From Cercis canadensis (lineage: Eukaryota > Streptophyta > Magnoliopsida > Fabales > Fabaceae): a stretch of DNA of 64,000 bases. Position numbers and translations under genes: made by a program. The notes under the pieces were generated by a model. That model saw nothing but the letters and a program-made list of their open reading frames with translations, made no database searches and was not told the DNA's origin. Shown piece after piece: positions 62,275 through 64,000 of this stretch. Within the stretch, counting starts at the first letter, position 1, and the number at the start of each line of letters is the position of its first letter. The stretch lies in contig QAOA01005024.1 in assembly GCA_003255065.1 (NCBI GenBank), positions 372,395-436,394 on the forward strand, in the 5' to 3' direction.

Positions 62275-62850
62275 GTAAGTAGTTTTATAGTATTTCTGAA
62301 ACTGTTTTCTGTAGTTGTATTATTATACCACATACCTTTGTTTATTGAATGATTTAATAACTGTAATAGCTTCTTGAATACTCTATAGATAGTTTATTTG
62401 ATTTTTTCTATTTTCATTTTACTCCAAAAAGTGATCTAATACCTTCAAGGGTTTGTTCAAAAAACTTATTCTTTATTTGGTGTTTTCCCTCCTCTTTGTG
62501 ATTTGATGTTTTAGGGATGTTATTCATACTGAAGCTATAGCTTTATCTTTTCTGTCATCCCATTGATGTTCCTCTAATTTGCAGTGTTGCTATGTTTCAT
62601 TTGCTGATTTAATTTCTGCATCTACTTACTAGCTTCAAGACCACAAACTCTGCTAGTAGCTTATGTGACTCCAACTCCAAGGAAACAGCTTCAATTTCAC
62701 CAAGTTTAGTCACTTTCTCATGTCAGCTACAAGGTAATGGCACTAATTCGAATTTGGTAGTATAATCTCAGTGAGTATAGAACATTTACTATCAGAATAC
62801 CTAGGTTACCACTCTTGTAATGCAAAGTAATATTTTATTCATCTTTTCAG

Positions 62851-62954
62851 ATTGTAGATTTTATATCAGTGTTACTAAATGTTGGTAGTGAAGCTGCTGA
62901 GAAGAAATTGATTCATCTTGGAGCAGTTCAAATAATTATAGAGTTGTTGTTTAA
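62851..62954 (+). pseudogene. Captured SAPS / SIT4-associated protein exon
   Basis: The exon begins after TTTTCAG and ends at TTTAA/GTAAGT. It reads IVDFISVLLNVGSEAAEKKL then IHLGAVQIIIELLF, matching the SAPS domain of PP6-type phosphatase regulatory subunits (IVEFISVLL, GSEAAEKEL, LGAV..ILDLFF). It is a single exon of 104 bp, with no other SAPS exon recognised nearby. An adjacent exon-like stretch (about 62636-62732, ending CTACAAG/GTAATG) could belong to it, but I cannot match it. Confidence 0.75.
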
Positions 62955-63536
62955 GTAAGTTTAGTATGCTCTGTTATCTCATTTCAGTAAGTTTAGTATT
63001 TTCTGTTATCTTGCAGTTCTGTTCTAAATGTTACTTGATCTATTTAGTTATAATTATTGCTACACTTTCTGAAGGTTTGCAAACAGAATACTATTCTAAT
63101 TTTGATTGTCCATGATCTCTAATCTTACAAGTTTTTTGGAAATAGAATGCATTGATGTGCTTAAGTTTGACTATTGGTTGGCAATTGATGTATATATCTC
63201 ATTCTTATTGTTTTATTAGGCATCAACTTGTGGTCTTGCTTTTGTGTCTGGTAATTTTGGTTATGTGTCTGCTAATTCTGACCTGTTTTATTAGGCACAC
63301 TTACCTGTTTTATGTGTCTGCTAATTCTGGTTATATTTGTGACATCCTTACTTTATATTTTTCTGTGCAATGCAACAAAGTTGCAAATATATAGGGTCTG
63401 TTTTATGTGTTTTATTTCACTGGATTCTTCTATTTGTATTGATGTTTAGTTCTGTTTAATTATGGTTTTGCCTTGTGCATAGTTTAATTCTATTTTGTTT
63501 TATGTTTCTGGTATGTAAGGCCAAGGACTACTGTTA

Positions 63537-64000
63537 ATGACTGGTTCATCTGTCCCTCCTCCAGTGAATGCAGCAGAGAAACCACCACATCCAAAAAAGG
63601 CAAAAAGGAGGCCTCCTGCAAGTGGCAAGAGGCGAACATCGGCTGCTTGGGACCATTTCACAGTAGTTCCCGACAGTGAGGTAACAAATGCTACTGCTGC
63701 CTGTAATTATTGTGGAAAACGGTATTGCTCTGATACTAAAAAAGATGGGACCTCAAATATGAATGCTCACCTGAAGATTTGTACAAAGTATCCTTATGCA
63801 TTGTTAAATGACCCTAAACAAACAGTCTTAAATTTTTTGCCTAAAAAGGATGGGTCAGGAAGTACTATGATTGCACCTCAACTGTATAGCTTAGAAGAAG
63901 TTAGGAAAGCACTTGCTGTGTTTGTTATTGTGGATGAGCAACCATTTAAGATGATTGAGGGTGTTGGGTTTAGAAATTTCTGTGCAAAATTACAGCCTCA
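63537..64000 (+). CDS. hAT transposase N-terminus with BED zinc finger (partial)
   Basis: The frame is open from the ATG at 63537 to the window end (154 codons). After a basic Lys/Arg-Pro-rich segment (KPPHPKKAKRRPPASGKRR) comes SAAWDHFTVVPDS, then ACNYCGKRYC and a distal HLKIC: a BED-type zinc finger (C..C...H..C) that binds DNA. Next is LNFLPKK and a segment typical of hAT transposases just before the RNase H-like catalytic domain (DEQPFKMIEGVGFRNF). The catalytic part and hAT dimerisation region lie beyond 64000. The start could lie upstream if an intron ends at the AAG near 63519. No stop or frameshift is seen, so the element may be autonomous. Confidence 0.88.
   Translation, partial: MTGSSVPPPVNAAEKPPHPKKAKRRPPASGKRRTSAAWDHFTVVPDSEVTNATAACNYCGKRYCSDTKKDGTSNMNAHLKICTKYPYALLNDPKQTVLNFLPKKDGSGSTMIAPQLYSLEEVRKALAVFVIVDEQPFKMIEGVGFRNFCAKLQP

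Larger units (their letters stand above)
60621..64000 (+). mobile_element. Ac-like hAT transposon, left part, with captured gene pieces
   Basis: The left terminus TAGGGGTGTTCA at 60621 resembles Ac-type ends (TAGGGATGAAA) and has its reverse complement at 13262. GC-rich subterminal words follow (GACCGGACCGATCC at 60658, GGACCGGTCGGATCGGTT at 60746). A BED-finger transposase exon begins at about 63537 in the same orientation. In between are exons of two unrelated host genes. The right end lies outside the window, so the 8-bp duplication (candidate CTCTTCAG, 60613-60620) cannot be confirmed. That one element covers the whole span is inference. Confidence 0.65.

Noticed and set aside
1..64000. 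CRISPR arrays, prokaryotic operons, tRNA or rRNA genes
   Set aside because: No regularly spaced repeats with unique spacers, no ribosome-binding-site-led gene strings and no cloverleaf-capable tRNA; the only tRNA-like boxes are in the SINE.

Overview
The window looks like nuclear DNA of a eudicot plant. It is AT-rich, has spliced genes with GT-AG introns, many plant transposable elements, and a cluster of TIR-NB-LRR (TNL) immune receptor genes, a class missing from grasses. The gene style and repeat content would fit a legume, but that is a weak inference. Two single N bases (14429 and 42145) show it is an assembled contig.

Layout. 1-17.3 kb is gene-poor repeat land: a Mutator-type MITE (1.8 kb), three giant imperfect palindromes end to end (2.73-4.31, 4.98-6.66 and 6.66-8.49 kb), a broken G-type lectin receptor fragment (9.3 kb), a broken plant-mobile-domain (MAIN-like) gene on the minus strand (10.9-11.5 kb), LTR-derived sequence (12.1-15.0 kb) and a textbook SINE with a 16-bp target duplication (15.86 kb). 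17.9-58.5 kb is a head-to-tail TNL array, all on the plus strand: TNL1 (17891-21935), pseudogene TNL-P (28420-30268), TNL2 (33797-37824), TNL3 (45413-49450) and TNL4 (54296-58484). From about 60.62 kb to the window end lies the left part of an Ac-like hAT transposon. It carries pieces of a CTP synthase gene and a SAPS/SIT4-associated gene upstream of its BED-finger transposase exon.

TNL array. TNL1 and TNL2 are near-identical, and TNL-P is the counterpart of TNL3, so about 16 kb (TNL1 + TNL-P, TNL2 + TNL3) was duplicated in tandem. A solo LTR with target duplication GTTGC sits at the same place in both halves and so predates the duplication. A second solo LTR (42874-43832, target duplication CACCA) is present only in the TNL2-TNL3 interval. 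TNL-P lost most of its body to a Ty3/gypsy tail.

The four intact genes encode proteins of about 1180-1194 residues: TIR, NB-ARC, LRRs, a post-LRR PGS[D/E]IPPWFSNQ domain and a basic KRRKLG tail. TNL4 is the outlier. Its TIR catalytic glutamate is glutamine, its MHD motif is MHN, it keeps a GT donor where the other three use GC, and it keeps an intron whose first bases have become coding sequence in the others. These features suggest TNL4 may be a non-catalytic partner or regulator of the array.
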